A stretch of 64,000 bases of DNA. Origin: DP-19 sp036496285. Its GTDB lineage: Bacteria > Desulfobacterota > Binatia > UTPRO1. The stretch spans positions 1 to 64,000 of the forward strand of contig DASXLI010000029.1 of the NCBI GenBank assembly GCA_036496285.1, given 5' to 3'. The notes beneath the pieces are model-generated. The model searched no databases, had not been told where the DNA came from, and saw nothing but the letters and a program-made list of their open reading frames with translations. This document shows, piece by piece, positions 17,233 to 25,177 of the stretch (the first letter of the stretch is position 1; the number at the start of each line of letters is the position of its first letter). The position numbers were made by a program, and so were the translations under genes.

Positions 17233-18135
17233 TCATGACCGCGTTCCAGCGAAGTAGAACTGGATGCCCAAGTAGCCGCTGACGTCGCTCCAGTACACGA
17301 AAAGGGCGGCATCTCTGACGCCCGCACTTCGCATCTCTTCGAGGACGTCCCACCCGAAGTCGTGGTAGACCAGCGCGCCGTCAGCGCGGCAGGGGTCCAG
17401 ATGATGGGTCGGGGGCAGGAAATGCTCCACCACTCGTCCCGTCTTCCGGGCACGCCGCGTGGTCAATTGCTTGTGCGGGTCCAGGGGGAACGTGAGCAGG
17501 ACGCGTCCGCCGGGTCGCACGACGCGGGCGACTTCTCGGAGTACGGCTGAAGGATCGTTGACGTGCTCGAGCACGTCACAGCTGACGTACAGGTCGATGC
17601 TTGCATCACCCAGAGACAGACGTTCAGCATCCTCGTGCCGGATGTCGTCCATGCCGTTGGGCCGGACGCTGTCGTCGTCGAAGTATTCACTTCCAATCAA
17701 GCTGATGCATTCCCCGAGCGGCACCTGGCTCATGCACCAACGATAGAAGGGTGTCGCTTGCTCTGCGATGTAGACGACTCGCGGCTGATTTCGGTCCACC
17801 CGCGTTGCGAGATCGGCGCAGGTAGACCGGACGAGTGATGCGATCATTCGCTGGCGTCCGTTCAGACGGCACTCGGGACACGTCATCGACTCGCGCCAGT
17901 TCGGAACCACCACGCCGTCAGGGGCCGTCCAGGTGTTGGCAAAATCCACCGCGAACAGGACCGGCCGAGCGCAGAGATCACACACTCCCGCAACCCCGAA
18001 TGGCTCATTCGATCGATGCTGCGACGCCAGATAGTGCTCGAGGGCCCAGCGCGGCCCGAGCACGGGGCTACCGACGAGCTCGAAGTACTCGGCGGCGCTG
18101 AAGCAGCGATCGAAGGCCACCGCGGGACTGCTCAC
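17233..18135 (-). CDS. SAM-dependent methyltransferase with N-terminal Cys4 motif
   Basis: A 300-residue protein. Residues 52-89 hold CDLC and CPEC, a likely zinc ribbon, then a class I methyltransferase fold: VVYIAEQATPFYRW, a charged central part (IRHEDAERLSLGDASIDLYV) and DVLEHVNDPSAVLREVARVV followed by RPGGRVLLTFPL. This architecture is common next to polysaccharide genes, but no such genes are nearby. Codon third positions are less GC-rich than neighbours (for example around 17680-17760), a hint of later acquisition. Start GTG at 18135 is tentative; no strong ribosome site precedes it. Substrate unknown. Confidence 0.82.
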   Translation of the reverse strand: MSSPAVAFDRCFSAAEYFELVGSPVLGPRWALEHYLASQHRSNEPFGVAGVCDLCARPVLFAVDFANTWTAPDGVVVPNWRESMTCPECRLNGRQRMIASLVRSTCADLATRVDRNQPRVVYIAEQATPFYRWCMSQVPLGECISLIGSEYFDDDSVRPNGMDDIRHEDAERLSLGDASIDLYVSCDVLEHVNDPSAVLREVARVVRPGGRVLLTFPLDPHKQLTTRRARKTGRVVEHFLPPTHHLDPCRADGALVYHDFGWDVLEEMRSAGVRDAALFVYWSDVSGYLGIQFYFAGTRS

Positions 18136-18178
18136 GTCGCCCGACTACGCCGTGGTGGCCGAAAGCGTCAAGGCGTTC

Positions 18179-18898
18179 TTACAGGCCCTCGTCGGCGAAG
18201 CTCACGTAGCGGCCGTCGCCGATCACGACGTGGTCGAGCACGGCAACGCCCATGAGCTCGCCGACCTGGCGCAGGCGCTGGGTGATGGCGATGTCCTCGG
18301 CGCTCGGCGTCGGGTCGCCGCTCGGGTGGTTGTGCACCAGGATGATCGCCGCGGCCGACTCCTCGATCACCGGCACGAAGACCTCGCGCGGGTGGACGAG
18401 GGAGGCCGTGAGCGAGCCCTCCGAGATGCGGACGTCCTTCAGCAGGCGGTTCTTGCCGTCGAGCAGGAGGACGTGGAACTGCTCCTTGCGGAGCGCCGCC
18501 AAGCGGGCGCCGCAATGGCGGTAGACCTCCGCGCTCGTGCGCAGCGGCGCGTGGCGTGCCACGCGCTGCTCGCTCGCCCGCCGCGCCAGCTCGCCGACGG
18601 CGCGCACTAGCGCCACCCGCGCCGGCCCGAGGCCGGGCACCTCGGCGAGCGCGCGGGGCGGCGCCTCCAGCACGCGACGCAGCGAGCCGAAGCGGGCGAG
18701 AAGCGCCCGGCCGCGCTCGACCGGTCCGGCCTCGCCCGCGCCGGTCGGCAGCACGATCGCGAGGAGCTCCGCGTCACTCAGCTGCTCGGCGCCTCGCAGC
18801 AGCAGCCTCTCGCGCGGGCGCTCGTCGAGCGGCCAATGGGTGATCCGGGACGGTGGCGGCACGCGACCGACCGTCGCAGACGCGCGTCGGCGCATCAT
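18179..18898 (-). CDS. radC: RadC/JAB-domain DNA repair protein
   Basis: A 239-residue RadC family protein. An N-terminal helix-hairpin-helix region (LRGAEQLSDAELLAIVLPTG, then EVPGLGPARVALVRAVGEL) precedes the JAB/MPN metal motif: E in GSLTASLVHPREVF, then HNHPSGDPTPSAEDI with the two His and downstream Asp as zinc ligands. The domain order matches E. coli RadC, whose biochemical role is unsettled. ATG at 18898 is chosen; the next codon is also ATG. It stands between a methyltransferase gene and the P450 operon on the same strand. Confidence 0.93.
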   Translation of the reverse strand: MMRRRASATVGRVPPPSRITHWPLDERPRERLLLRGAEQLSDAELLAIVLPTGAGEAGPVERGRALLARFGSLRRVLEAPPRALAEVPGLGPARVALVRAVGELARRASEQRVARHAPLRTSAEVYRHCGARLAALRKEQFHVLLLDGKNRLLKDVRISEGSLTASLVHPREVFVPVIEESAAAIILVHNHPSGDPTPSAEDIAITQRLRQVGELMGVAVLDHVVIGDGRYVSFADEGL

Positions 18899-18937
18899 CG
18901 CTACGGGCAGCGGTCGGCGGGGCGGCAGCGCCCGACG

Positions 18938-20167
18938 CTAACGCAGCCGGTAGCGGATCGGGACGTGCTTCGGGCCGCCGACGAACGTCGTCGAGGCGTA
19001 CGTCGGCTCGGCCGCAAGCTCGATCGACTCGAGCCGGGGTAGCAGCTCGCGCAGGAACGCGCGCAGCTCCATGCGCGCGAGGTGGGCGCCGAGGCAAAAG
19101 TGGACGCCGATGCCGAACGCGAGGTGGTCGCTCGCGTTCCGCCGCTCGATGTCGAAGCGGAACGGATCGGGAAACACCGTCTCGTCGTGGTTGGCGGAGA
19201 GGTACGAGAGCAGGAGGCGCTCCCCCTTGCGTATCGAGACCCCGCCGATCACGGCGTCCTCCTGTGGCCAGCGCATGAAGTGCCTGACCGGCGTCACCCA
19301 GCGGATGATCTCCTCGACGGCGTTGTCGATGCGGCGCGGATCGTCGCGCAGGGCGCGCAGCTGCTCGGGATGGCGGATCAACGCTTCCAGCCCGCCGGCG
19401 AGCGAGCTCGACGTGGTGTCGTGTCCGGCGGTCGCGACGATCGCGTAGTAGCTGATCGTCTGCAGATCGCCGACGAGCTGCCCGTCGATCGTGCCGTTGG
19501 CGATCGTCGACGCGAGATCGTCGGTCGGCCGCGCCCGCCGGTCGGCGGTGACGCGCTGGAAGTAGGTGGCGAGGTCGGTGAGCGCCGCGGCCATCGTCGC
19601 CTGCGCGTCGGAACCGCCGAGCTCGGGATCCTCCGCGCCGAACACGCCTTGCGTGAGCCTCAGCATGAGCGGCTCGTCCTCCTCGGGGACGCCGAGGATG
19701 CTCATGATGACGCGCAGCGGATAGTAGAGCGCGATGTCGGTCGCGAAGTCGCACGCTCCGTCGAGCGCGGCCATGCGATCGACGAACGTCCGCGACAGCT
19801 CGGCGATGCGCGCTTCGAAGAGCCGGCGCAGGTTGGCGGGCTTGAACCAGTCGTTGGTGACGGCGCGGTAGCCGCGATGCTCGGCGCCGTCCATGTGGAC
19901 GAGCGTCTTCAGATCGGCGCCGCTGGCGCGCAGGCGCTCGATACCGCCCGAGGGATCGAGCACGACCTGCTTGGTGTTCCAGAAGCGCTCGGGCTGGCGC
20001 TCGATCTCCATCACGTGGGCGTGGCGCGTGACCGCCCAGAAGGGCGCGAGCCCGGGCGGCTCGACGCGCAGCACCGGGGTGTCGCGGCGGATCGCCGCGG
20101 CCGTCGCATGCCAGGCGCGCAGGTCCTCGTACTTCGTCGGATCGTAGAAGATCGCCCCGTCGAGCAT
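18938..20167 (-). CDS. Cytochrome P450
   Basis: A 409-residue soluble bacterial P450. I-helix oxygen-activation motif AGHDTT at 247-252, K-helix ExxR in EEIIRW at 285-290, and the haem loop FGIGVHFCLGAHLAR with Cys358. The sequence resembles the CYP families that act on steroids, terpenoids or long alkyl chains in actinobacteria and Binatota-like genomes, but the substrate is not readable. Start ATG at 20167 is set by GGAGGAG directly upstream; a longer N-terminus is open but unlikely. Third gene of the Rieske-LLM-P450 unit; no ferredoxin or ferredoxin reductase gene is present nearby, so its redox partner is encoded elsewhere. Confidence 0.95.
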   Translation of the reverse strand: MLDGAIFYDPTKYEDLRAWHATAAAIRRDTPVLRVEPPGLAPFWAVTRHAHVMEIERQPERFWNTKQVVLDPSGGIERLRASGADLKTLVHMDGAEHRGYRAVTNDWFKPANLRRLFEARIAELSRTFVDRMAALDGACDFATDIALYYPLRVIMSILGVPEEDEPLMLRLTQGVFGAEDPELGGSDAQATMAAALTDLATYFQRVTADRRARPTDDLASTIANGTIDGQLVGDLQTISYYAIVATAGHDTTSSSLAGGLEALIRHPEQLRALRDDPRRIDNAVEEIIRWVTPVRHFMRWPQEDAVIGGVSIRKGERLLLSYLSANHDETVFPDPFRFDIERRNASDHLAFGIGVHFCLGAHLARMELRAFLRELLPRLESIELAAEPTYASTTFVGGPKHVPIRYRLR

Positions 20168-20207
20168 GGCTCCTCCTACCACGCGGCGCCGCCGCGGCGG
20201 GGCGCCG

Positions 20208-21293
20208 TCATGCGGCGCGCGTCGCGGCGTGCTCGAACGCCTTCAGGCGCGGCAGCACCTTCTCGGCGAAGAGCCGGATGTTGGCCTTCGCCATCGCCGG
20301 CGGCATGCCGCCGTAGCTGAAGACCGCGATCACCCCCGCGCCGCCGATCCGCCGCGTGTTCTCGATCATCTGCTCCACGACCTGCTCGGGCGTCCCCCAC
20401 ACCTGCAGCTCGGCGAGGAACTGCGCGAAGCGCTCGCGGCCGTGCTTGGCGATGTTGTGCGCCAGGCCAGCGTAGTACTCGTAGCCGGGAACGTCCGCGA
20501 GCCCCGCGTTGTCGAACTCGTAGTGGCCCATCGTCGAGCGGCAGTAGCCGACCACGTGGCGCTCGTACATCTCGCGCGCGGTCTCCGCGTCCTCGTGCAC
20601 TGCGGTGAAGCTCACCAGCAGCGGCCGCGGCGGCTCGGTGCCGTTCATCTCGCGGTAGACGGCGCGATACTCCTCGAGGTCGGCGAGCGTCTTGTCCCAC
20701 GGCTTCTGCGCGATGATCATCACGCCGACGCCGAGCTTGGCCATGATGCGCGACGACTCCGGCGACACCGACGACGCGTACACGCGGCCCTTGAAGGAGC
20801 GGAACGGCCCCGGCCGGATGGCGGCGCGCGGCTGCTTGTAGAGCTCGCCGTCGTACTCGATCCAGCCGGTCTCGAGCGCCTGCAGGATCGCTTCGCCGTA
20901 CTCGACGAAGCGGCGCCGCGACTCGCCCATCGGCGTGCGGAAGCCCTCGAACTCGACCCGCGCCAAACCACGGCCGATGCCGAGGACTACCCGTCCCTGC
21001 GACATGTGGTCGAGCACGGTGAAGCTCTCGGCGATGCGCACCGGATCGTGCCACGGCAACACCATCACCATGGTGCCGAGCTGGACCCGCCGGGTCCGCC
21101 CGGCGAGATAGGTGAGGATCTGCGAGGGATCCGGGCACATCGTGTAGTCGGTGAAGTGGTGCTCCGCCGCCCACACCGAGTCGAAGCCGAGCGGCTCGGC
21201 GAGGTCGGCCATCGAGAGCTCGTGCGCGTACACCTCGCCGTCGCTGCGCGCGTTGCCGAGGTTCTGGAAGAAGGTACCGCTGCCGACGTGCAT
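20208..21293 (-). CDS. Luciferase-like (LLM) flavin-dependent monooxygenase
   Basis: A 361-residue TIM-barrel protein of the bacterial luciferase superfamily. Signature segments: MADLAEPLGFDSVWAAEHHF near residue 33, VQLGTMVMVLPWHDPVRIAE, GRVVLGIGRGLARVEFEGF and the C-terminal VWGTPEQVVEQMIENTRRIG. Such enzymes oxidise substrates with reduced FMN (or F420) and oxygen. AGAGGAG precedes the ATG at 21293, four bases after the Rieske stop, so the two are co-transcribed. A flavin reductase is not encoded in this unit; the nearest FMN reductase family gene is at 43579. Confidence 0.92.
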   Translation of the reverse strand: MHVGSGTFFQNLGNARSDGEVYAHELSMADLAEPLGFDSVWAAEHHFTDYTMCPDPSQILTYLAGRTRRVQLGTMVMVLPWHDPVRIAESFTVLDHMSQGRVVLGIGRGLARVEFEGFRTPMGESRRRFVEYGEAILQALETGWIEYDGELYKQPRAAIRPGPFRSFKGRVYASSVSPESSRIMAKLGVGVMIIAQKPWDKTLADLEEYRAVYREMNGTEPPRPLLVSFTAVHEDAETAREMYERHVVGYCRSTMGHYEFDNAGLADVPGYEYYAGLAHNIAKHGRERFAQFLAELQVWGTPEQVVEQMIENTRRIGGAGVIAVFSYGGMPPAMAKANIRLFAEKVLPRLKAFEHAATRAA

Positions 21294-21297
21294 GGTG

Positions 21298-22434
21298 TCA
21301 CTCCTCTGCATCGAGGCCAAGGACCTCGTGCAACGTGCGGTGGAAATGCGCGACCCCGGGCTCGTTGCGCCCGAGGATGAGATGCGGGACGGCGCCGGCG
21401 CGGAGGTTGGCCTGGATCCTGGCGCAGGCCGCGAAATCCTCGTTGCTGGTGACGCCGTCGATCAGGTCGAGGTTCTTCCGCCAGTACGCCCGCTCGCCGT
21501 CGCTCGCGGGCGCCGTCGGCGCATAGAGGGACACGCGCACCTCGCACGCGTCCGGGTCGCGCGGGTCGGGAAACGACTGGTACAGCTCGACGTGGTCCTG
21601 CTGATGGATCAGCACTGCGTTCGGGAAGAGCTGGTAGAGCAGCGTGACATGCGGCAACAGGCTCTCGCCTGGGGCGAGACCGTCGAACGAGCGGCGCACG
21701 CCGACGATGCGGCAGTGGCGGCCGAAGGCGTCGAAGGCCGACAGGTTGCCGTAGAAGATCGGCTTCAGCGTCTCCTGGTGGAGGAAGTGGAGGTGGTACG
21801 CCTCCATGAACGAGTCGATCGTGAGCTTCCAGTTGGCCGCGAAGCGATGCCCGCGGCGCTCGACCGGATGGTACGCGCCGAGGCCGAAGCCCGCGAGCTC
21901 GGCGTCGGCCCCTCCGAGGTCGAACGCGTCACCGTCCCGGCCGAAGCTCACCCACACAAGTCCCGCCCGCTCGTGGACCGGAAGCGCCGTGAGCCCGAGC
22001 TCCGCCGCCGGCACGTCGGCGAAGCCCTCGCGCCCCGGCATGCCCGCCAGGCGGCCCTCGCAGTCGTAGCTCCACGAATGGTACGGGCACACGAGCGCGC
22101 GCTCGGCGTGGCCGCGGCCGTCCGCGACCCGCATGCCGCGATGACGGCAGGCGTTGACGAAGGCACGCAGGGTGCCGTCGGGCCCGCGCCAGACGACGGC
22201 GGAGCGCCCGCACCCCTCGAAGCTGAACCAATCGCCGGGCGCCGCGGCGTCGCCGCTCAGGCCGGCGAGCAGCGGACCGCCGGCGAACAGCCGGTCGATC
22301 TCGCTCGCGAGCACGGACTGGCTCGTGTAGTCGCGCGCCGGCACGCGGTAGCTCCGCGGCGCGAGGTCGGTGGTCCGTGCCTCGCGCAATGCCCGGATGC
22401 GCGCCGCGAGGCGCTCCTGCGTCGCGCCGTCCAT
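21298..22434 (-). CDS. Rieske-type aromatic-ring-hydroxylating oxygenase, alpha subunit
   Basis: A 378-residue terminal oxygenase. The Rieske [2Fe-2S] ligands are CRHRG at 96-100 and CPYHSW at 116-121. The mononuclear iron motif is in NWKLTIDSFMEAYHLHFLH, with D207-x3-E211-x2-H214-x4-H219. No beta subunit gene is adjacent, so it may be a homo-oligomer like many oxygenases acting on non-aromatic or carnitine/sterol-type substrates. It is the first gene of a leftward unit with an LLM monooxygenase and a P450. Seven bases upstream of its ATG begins a perfect 22-bp operator-like palindrome shared with the divergent TetR gene. Confidence 0.94.
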   Translation of the reverse strand: MDGATQERLAARIRALREARTTDLAPRSYRVPARDYTSQSVLASEIDRLFAGGPLLAGLSGDAAAPGDWFSFEGCGRSAVVWRGPDGTLRAFVNACRHRGMRVADGRGHAERALVCPYHSWSYDCEGRLAGMPGREGFADVPAAELGLTALPVHERAGLVWVSFGRDGDAFDLGGADAELAGFGLGAYHPVERRGHRFAANWKLTIDSFMEAYHLHFLHQETLKPIFYGNLSAFDAFGRHCRIVGVRRSFDGLAPGESLLPHVTLLYQLFPNAVLIHQQDHVELYQSFPDPRDPDACEVRVSLYAPTAPASDGERAYWRKNLDLIDGVTSNEDFAACARIQANLRAGAVPHLILGRNEPGVAHFHRTLHEVLGLDAEE

Positions 22435-22440
22435 GCCCCG

Positions 22441-22462
22441 GTTTCTAACATCGGTTAGAAAC
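22441..22462. promoter_or_regulatory. Operator O1, probable TetR site at the Rieske promoter
   Basis: A perfect palindrome: GTTTCTAAC (22441-22449), four-base spacer, GTTAGAAAC (22454-22462). It begins seven bases upstream of the Rieske oxygenase start and shares most positions with O2 near the tetR start. A bound repressor here would block transcription of the Rieske-LLM-P450 unit. Confidence 0.72.
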
Positions 22463-22528
22463 TCGGGTCAACGGGCGGCGCGGCTCGGCGCCACCGTCGC
22501 CCGCGCCATAGCTTGACGCCGCCTCGGG

Positions 22529-22550
22529 GAATCTAATAGTGGTTAGAATC
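22529..22550. promoter_or_regulatory. Operator O2, probable TetR autoregulatory site
   Basis: A second 22-bp element, GAATCTAA with TTAGAATC eight-base arms (one mismatch) and the same internal GGTTAGAA as O1. It ends one base before the tetR ATG at 22552. The TAGAAT within it resembles a -10 hexamer, so the tetR promoter or transcript start may overlap it, or the true tetR start may be further in. Confidence 0.65.
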
Positions 22551-22551
22551 C

Positions 22552-23202
22552 ATGGGGTTGCCCGCATCCGCCCTTCCGGGAGCGGCATCGAAGTCGGCGC
22601 GCACCCGTCAGCGCATCCTCGACGCGGCGGCGGCAGCCTTCCGCCGCGACGGCTTCGCGTCCGTGACCTTGAAGGACATCGCGGAGCGCGCCGGTCTGCA
22701 GACGGGGAGCCTCTACTATCATTTCGACGGCAAGGAGGATCTCGTCGAGGCGGTGCTCGCCGCCGGCACCGAGGGCGCGCTCGTCGCGACGCGTGAGGCC
22801 GTGGGCACGCTCGGTCCGAAGGCGGACCCGCTGGCGCGACTGCGCGCCGCGATCGCCGCCCATCTGCGCGTCGTGCTCGCCGAGAGCAGCTACGCCTCGG
22901 CGAACCTGCGTATCCTCGGCCAGGTGCCCGAGGCGATCCGCGAGAAGCACCTGCGGCGGCAGCGCGTCTTCGGCGCGCTCTGGAAGCGGCTCCTGCGCGA
23001 CGCGGCGGCGACGGGCGCCGTACGTACCGACCTCGACCTCTCGGTCGTCCGCATGCTGGCGCTCGGGGCGCTCAATTGGTCGGTCGAGTGGTACCGCAAG
23101 GGCCGCCGCTCACCGGACGAGATCGCCGCGCACGCGACGACCCTCATCCTCGACGGCATCGCGCGTCGCCCGCCGCGCCATCGTACGCCAGCAGGCCGTT
23201 AG
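22552..23202 (+). CDS. TetR/AcrR-family regulator of the Rieske-LLM-P450 unit
   Basis: A 216-residue TetR protein. The N-terminal helix-turn-helix (about residues 18-62) is TRQRILDAAAAAFRRDGF followed by SVTLKDIAERAGLQTGSLYYHF and DGKEDLVEAVLAAG. The C-terminal ligand domain is alpha-helical with LILDGIARRP at the end. It is transcribed away from the oxygenase unit across a 117-base gap that holds two related 22-bp operators, the standard arrangement for a repressor controlling itself and its divergent target. The inducer is likely the substrate or a product of the oxygenases. Its stop overlaps the 3' end of the next, convergent gene by four bases. Confidence 0.92.
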   Translation: MGLPASALPGAASKSARTRQRILDAAAAAFRRDGFASVTLKDIAERAGLQTGSLYYHFDGKEDLVEAVLAAGTEGALVATREAVGTLGPKADPLARLRAAIAAHLRVVLAESSYASANLRILGQVPEAIREKHLRRQRVFGALWKRLLRDAAATGAVRTDLDLSVVRMLALGALNWSVEWYRKGRRSPDEIAAHATTLILDGIARRPPRHRTPAGR

Positions 23203-23606
23203 CCGGCCTGACTCTTCCACCACCGCTCGCCGTACTCGTCGACCGCCAACACAACTTGAAGGTCGTCGGTCGGTCCATCCAGATACTGGTGAGCTGGACT
23301 GTGGAGTCCTTGAAGACTTCGCAGCTTTGCGACGACGTCGAGCCAACCGGTCCGCGACCGACGCCACGTGAAGGCCGCAACCTCCCGTTCAACGAGACCT
23401 CGATCTTCGGCGTGCAGCTCCGCCGTACACTGCACCCCTCCATAAGACAGGGCCTCGGGAAGCTCATGAAGGGCGACGGGCACGCTCATCCGCTGGACAC
23501 GCTCAATGCTGTCGATCAGCGATACCAAACCGTTCTGATTGGTCTCGAGAAGAAGCGTGTTCCTGCCACTGAAGTTGTCGAAACGACCAATCCGTATGAC
23601 GCCCAT
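23199..23606 (-). CDS. Hypothetical protein, 135 residues
   Basis: An unassigned protein starting MGVIRIGRFDNFSGRNTLLL. It has alternating short strands and helices (NGLVSLIDSIERVQRMSV, HQYLDGPTDDLQVVLAVDEY, ending GERWWKSQAG), no membrane segment or signal peptide, and one Cys. The base composition is visibly lower in GC than its neighbours and codon use is more even, which suggests recent acquisition. It follows the SDR gene by 22 bases on the same strand and converges with tetR. I do not recognise the family; the clean open frame, acidic composition and balanced residues argue that it is a real gene. Confidence 0.55.
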   Translation of the reverse strand: MGVIRIGRFDNFSGRNTLLLETNQNGLVSLIDSIERVQRMSVPVALHELPEALSYGGVQCTAELHAEDRGLVEREVAAFTWRRSRTGWLDVVAKLRSLQGLHSPAHQYLDGPTDDLQVVLAVDEYGERWWKSQAG

Positions 23607-23628
23607 AAGGTGCCCGATTTGGCGGCGC

Positions 23629-24441
23629 TCACCACGTGCCTGGCTCGAACATCCCGTCCTGCTTCTTCCAGCGCCGCTTCAGGATCTCGCGCTGCTCGGG
23701 ATGGGTGAGCACGTAGAGATCCTTCCGCTCGATGGCGCGCACGACGCGGCGGGCGGCTTCCTCGGCCGTGATCGTGCTGCCGACCATGCCCTCCGCCGAG
23801 GGGACGAGCTGCTCGCCCGGATTGCGCAGCGCGGTCGGACGCCGGGTGACCGAATTCTCGTTGATGTTGGTCGCGACGATCATCGGGCAGAGCACGCTCA
23901 CGCCGATGCCGCGCGGCTTGAGCTCGCGGTGCAGCGCCTCGCTCAGGCCAACGACCGCGAACTTGGACGCGCAGTAGATGCCGAGCCATTGCATGCCCAC
24001 GAGCCCCGCCATCGAGGCGGTGTTCACCACGTGGCCGCCCTGCCCTTGCTCGAAGAGGCGCGGCACGAACGCCTCGAGGCCGTGCACCACGCCCCAGAAG
24101 TTCACGTTCATCGTGAACTCCCAGTCTGCGTGCGTGGAGGTCGCGATCTCGCCGAAGGTCGCGATGCCGGCGTTGTTGCAGACGATGTGCACGCCGCCGA
24201 AGCGCGCCACCGTCTCCGCGGCGAGCGCCTCGACGGCGCCGCGGACGGTGACGTCGGTCTGCACGGCGAGCGCCTCGGCGCCGCCGGCGCGCAGCTTCGA
24301 CGCAACGGCCTCTGCCGCGTCGAGGTGCAGATCGGCGAGCACGACCCGCGCGCCGCGCGCGGCGAACGCCTCGCCCATGGCGGCGCCGATACCGCCGCCC
24401 CCGCCAGTTATGACCGCCACGCGTCCCTGGAACTCGTCCAT
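23629..24441 (-). CDS. Short-chain dehydrogenase/reductase (SDR)
   Basis: A 270-residue classical SDR. NAD(P)-binding TGGGGGIG at 12-19, NNAG at 89-92, catalytic Ser143 in NTASMAG, Tyr156 and Lys160 in IYCASK. An Asp in VVLADLHLDAA after the second strand favours NAD over NADP. Downstream of the active site, PMIVATNI and an extended C-terminal helix region resemble SDRs of steroid or fatty-alcohol metabolism; substrate not known. It lies 44 bases after the second TetR gene, so TetR and SDR are likely one transcript under the 21-bp palindrome upstream. Confidence 0.93.
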   Translation of the reverse strand: MDEFQGRVAVITGGGGGIGAAMGEAFAARGARVVLADLHLDAAEAVASKLRAGGAEALAVQTDVTVRGAVEALAAETVARFGGVHIVCNNAGIATFGEIATSTHADWEFTMNVNFWGVVHGLEAFVPRLFEQGQGGHVVNTASMAGLVGMQWLGIYCASKFAVVGLSEALHRELKPRGIGVSVLCPMIVATNINENSVTRRPTALRNPGEQLVPSAEGMVGSTITAEEAARRVVRAIERKDLYVLTHPEQREILKRRWKKQDGMFEPGTW

Positions 24442-24485
24442 CAGCGCTCTCCTTCCGGCCGCGGAAGCTATGCGAACGGTACCAG

Positions 24486-25112
24486 TCAGTCGAGGCCGGC
24501 GAGCAGCAGATCGAGGCCGCGGCGGAACTCGCGCTCCGGATCGCTCGTCACCGCGGCGCCCGCGATCTCGATCAGACGGGGAAAGCGCTCGGGCGGGAGC
24601 GCGCGCACGCGACGGATCGTCGTCCGGGCGGACTCACCCGCTCCACGCGCGAGCGGGCCCGAGAGTTCCGCCTGTGCGAAGCCCATCACCAACGCCGAGA
24701 CCGCGCGGAAGGCGACCAGCAGGCGAAGTCCGGACCGCCCGCCCCGCGCCAGCGCCTCGAGCAAGGCCTCCACGACCTCCAGGGCCGCGAGCGACCGGGC
24801 GCGACGGACGAGGATCAGCGGGATGGCGCGCGGGTGGGCGCGCACGGCGCGCCACATCGCGGTCGCGATCTCGCGTACGTCGGCCTGCCAGCTCCGGCGC
24901 CGCCGCACCCAGGCCGTACGCCCGAGGACCGTCTCGATCACGAGGACCTCGAGCTCCCCGCGGTCGCGGACGTGGTTGTAGATCGTCATCGGGCCGGTGC
25001 CGAGCCGCGCAGCGAGCGCCCGCATCGTCAGGCCCTCGACGCCGTGCGCATCGACGAGCGCCAGTGCGGCGCGCTGCAGCTCCTCACGCGAGAACTTCCG
25101 CGGCCTCCCCAT
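24486..25112 (-). CDS. TetR/AcrR-family regulator with TetR-type C-terminal domain
   Basis: A 208-residue repressor-like protein. The DNA-binding part is MGRPRKFSREELQRAALAL, then VEGLTMRALAARLGTGPMTIYNHV (helix-turn-helix at about residues 28-50) and RDRGELEVLVIETVLG. The TMRALAARLGxGPMxIYNHV pattern and the Arg-rich, helical C-terminus are those of the tetracycline-repressor C-domain group. It faces the thioredoxin-fold gene across a 65-base gap containing a perfect 21-bp palindrome and precedes the SDR gene on its own strand. Confidence 0.9.
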   Translation of the reverse strand: MGRPRKFSREELQRAALALVDAHGVEGLTMRALAARLGTGPMTIYNHVRDRGELEVLVIETVLGRTAWVRRRRSWQADVREIATAMWRAVRAHPRAIPLILVRRARSLAALEVVEALLEALARGGRSGLRLLVAFRAVSALVMGFAQAELSGPLARGAGESARTTIRRVRALPPERFPRLIEIAGAAVTSDPEREFRRGLDLLLAGLD

Positions 25113-25129
25113 CCCCCTATTGCCTCACC

Positions 25130-25150
25130 TTTACGTACACTGTACGTAAA
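25130..25150. promoter_or_regulatory. 21-bp perfect palindrome, probable operator of the second TetR
   Basis: TTTACGTACA (25130-25139), one central base, TGTACGTAAA (25141-25150). It lies 17 bases from the TetR ATG and 27 from the divergent gene's ATG, so one bound dimer could control both directions. The sequence is unrelated to O1/O2 of the first TetR system. Confidence 0.75.
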
Positions 25151-25177
25151 TTACCCGAAACACACAAGGAGGACGTC

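Noticed and set aside
20168..20182. Longer P450 N-terminus starting five codons upstream
   Set aside because: The GGAGGAG ribosome site sits directly before the ATG at 20167 and inside the putative extension.
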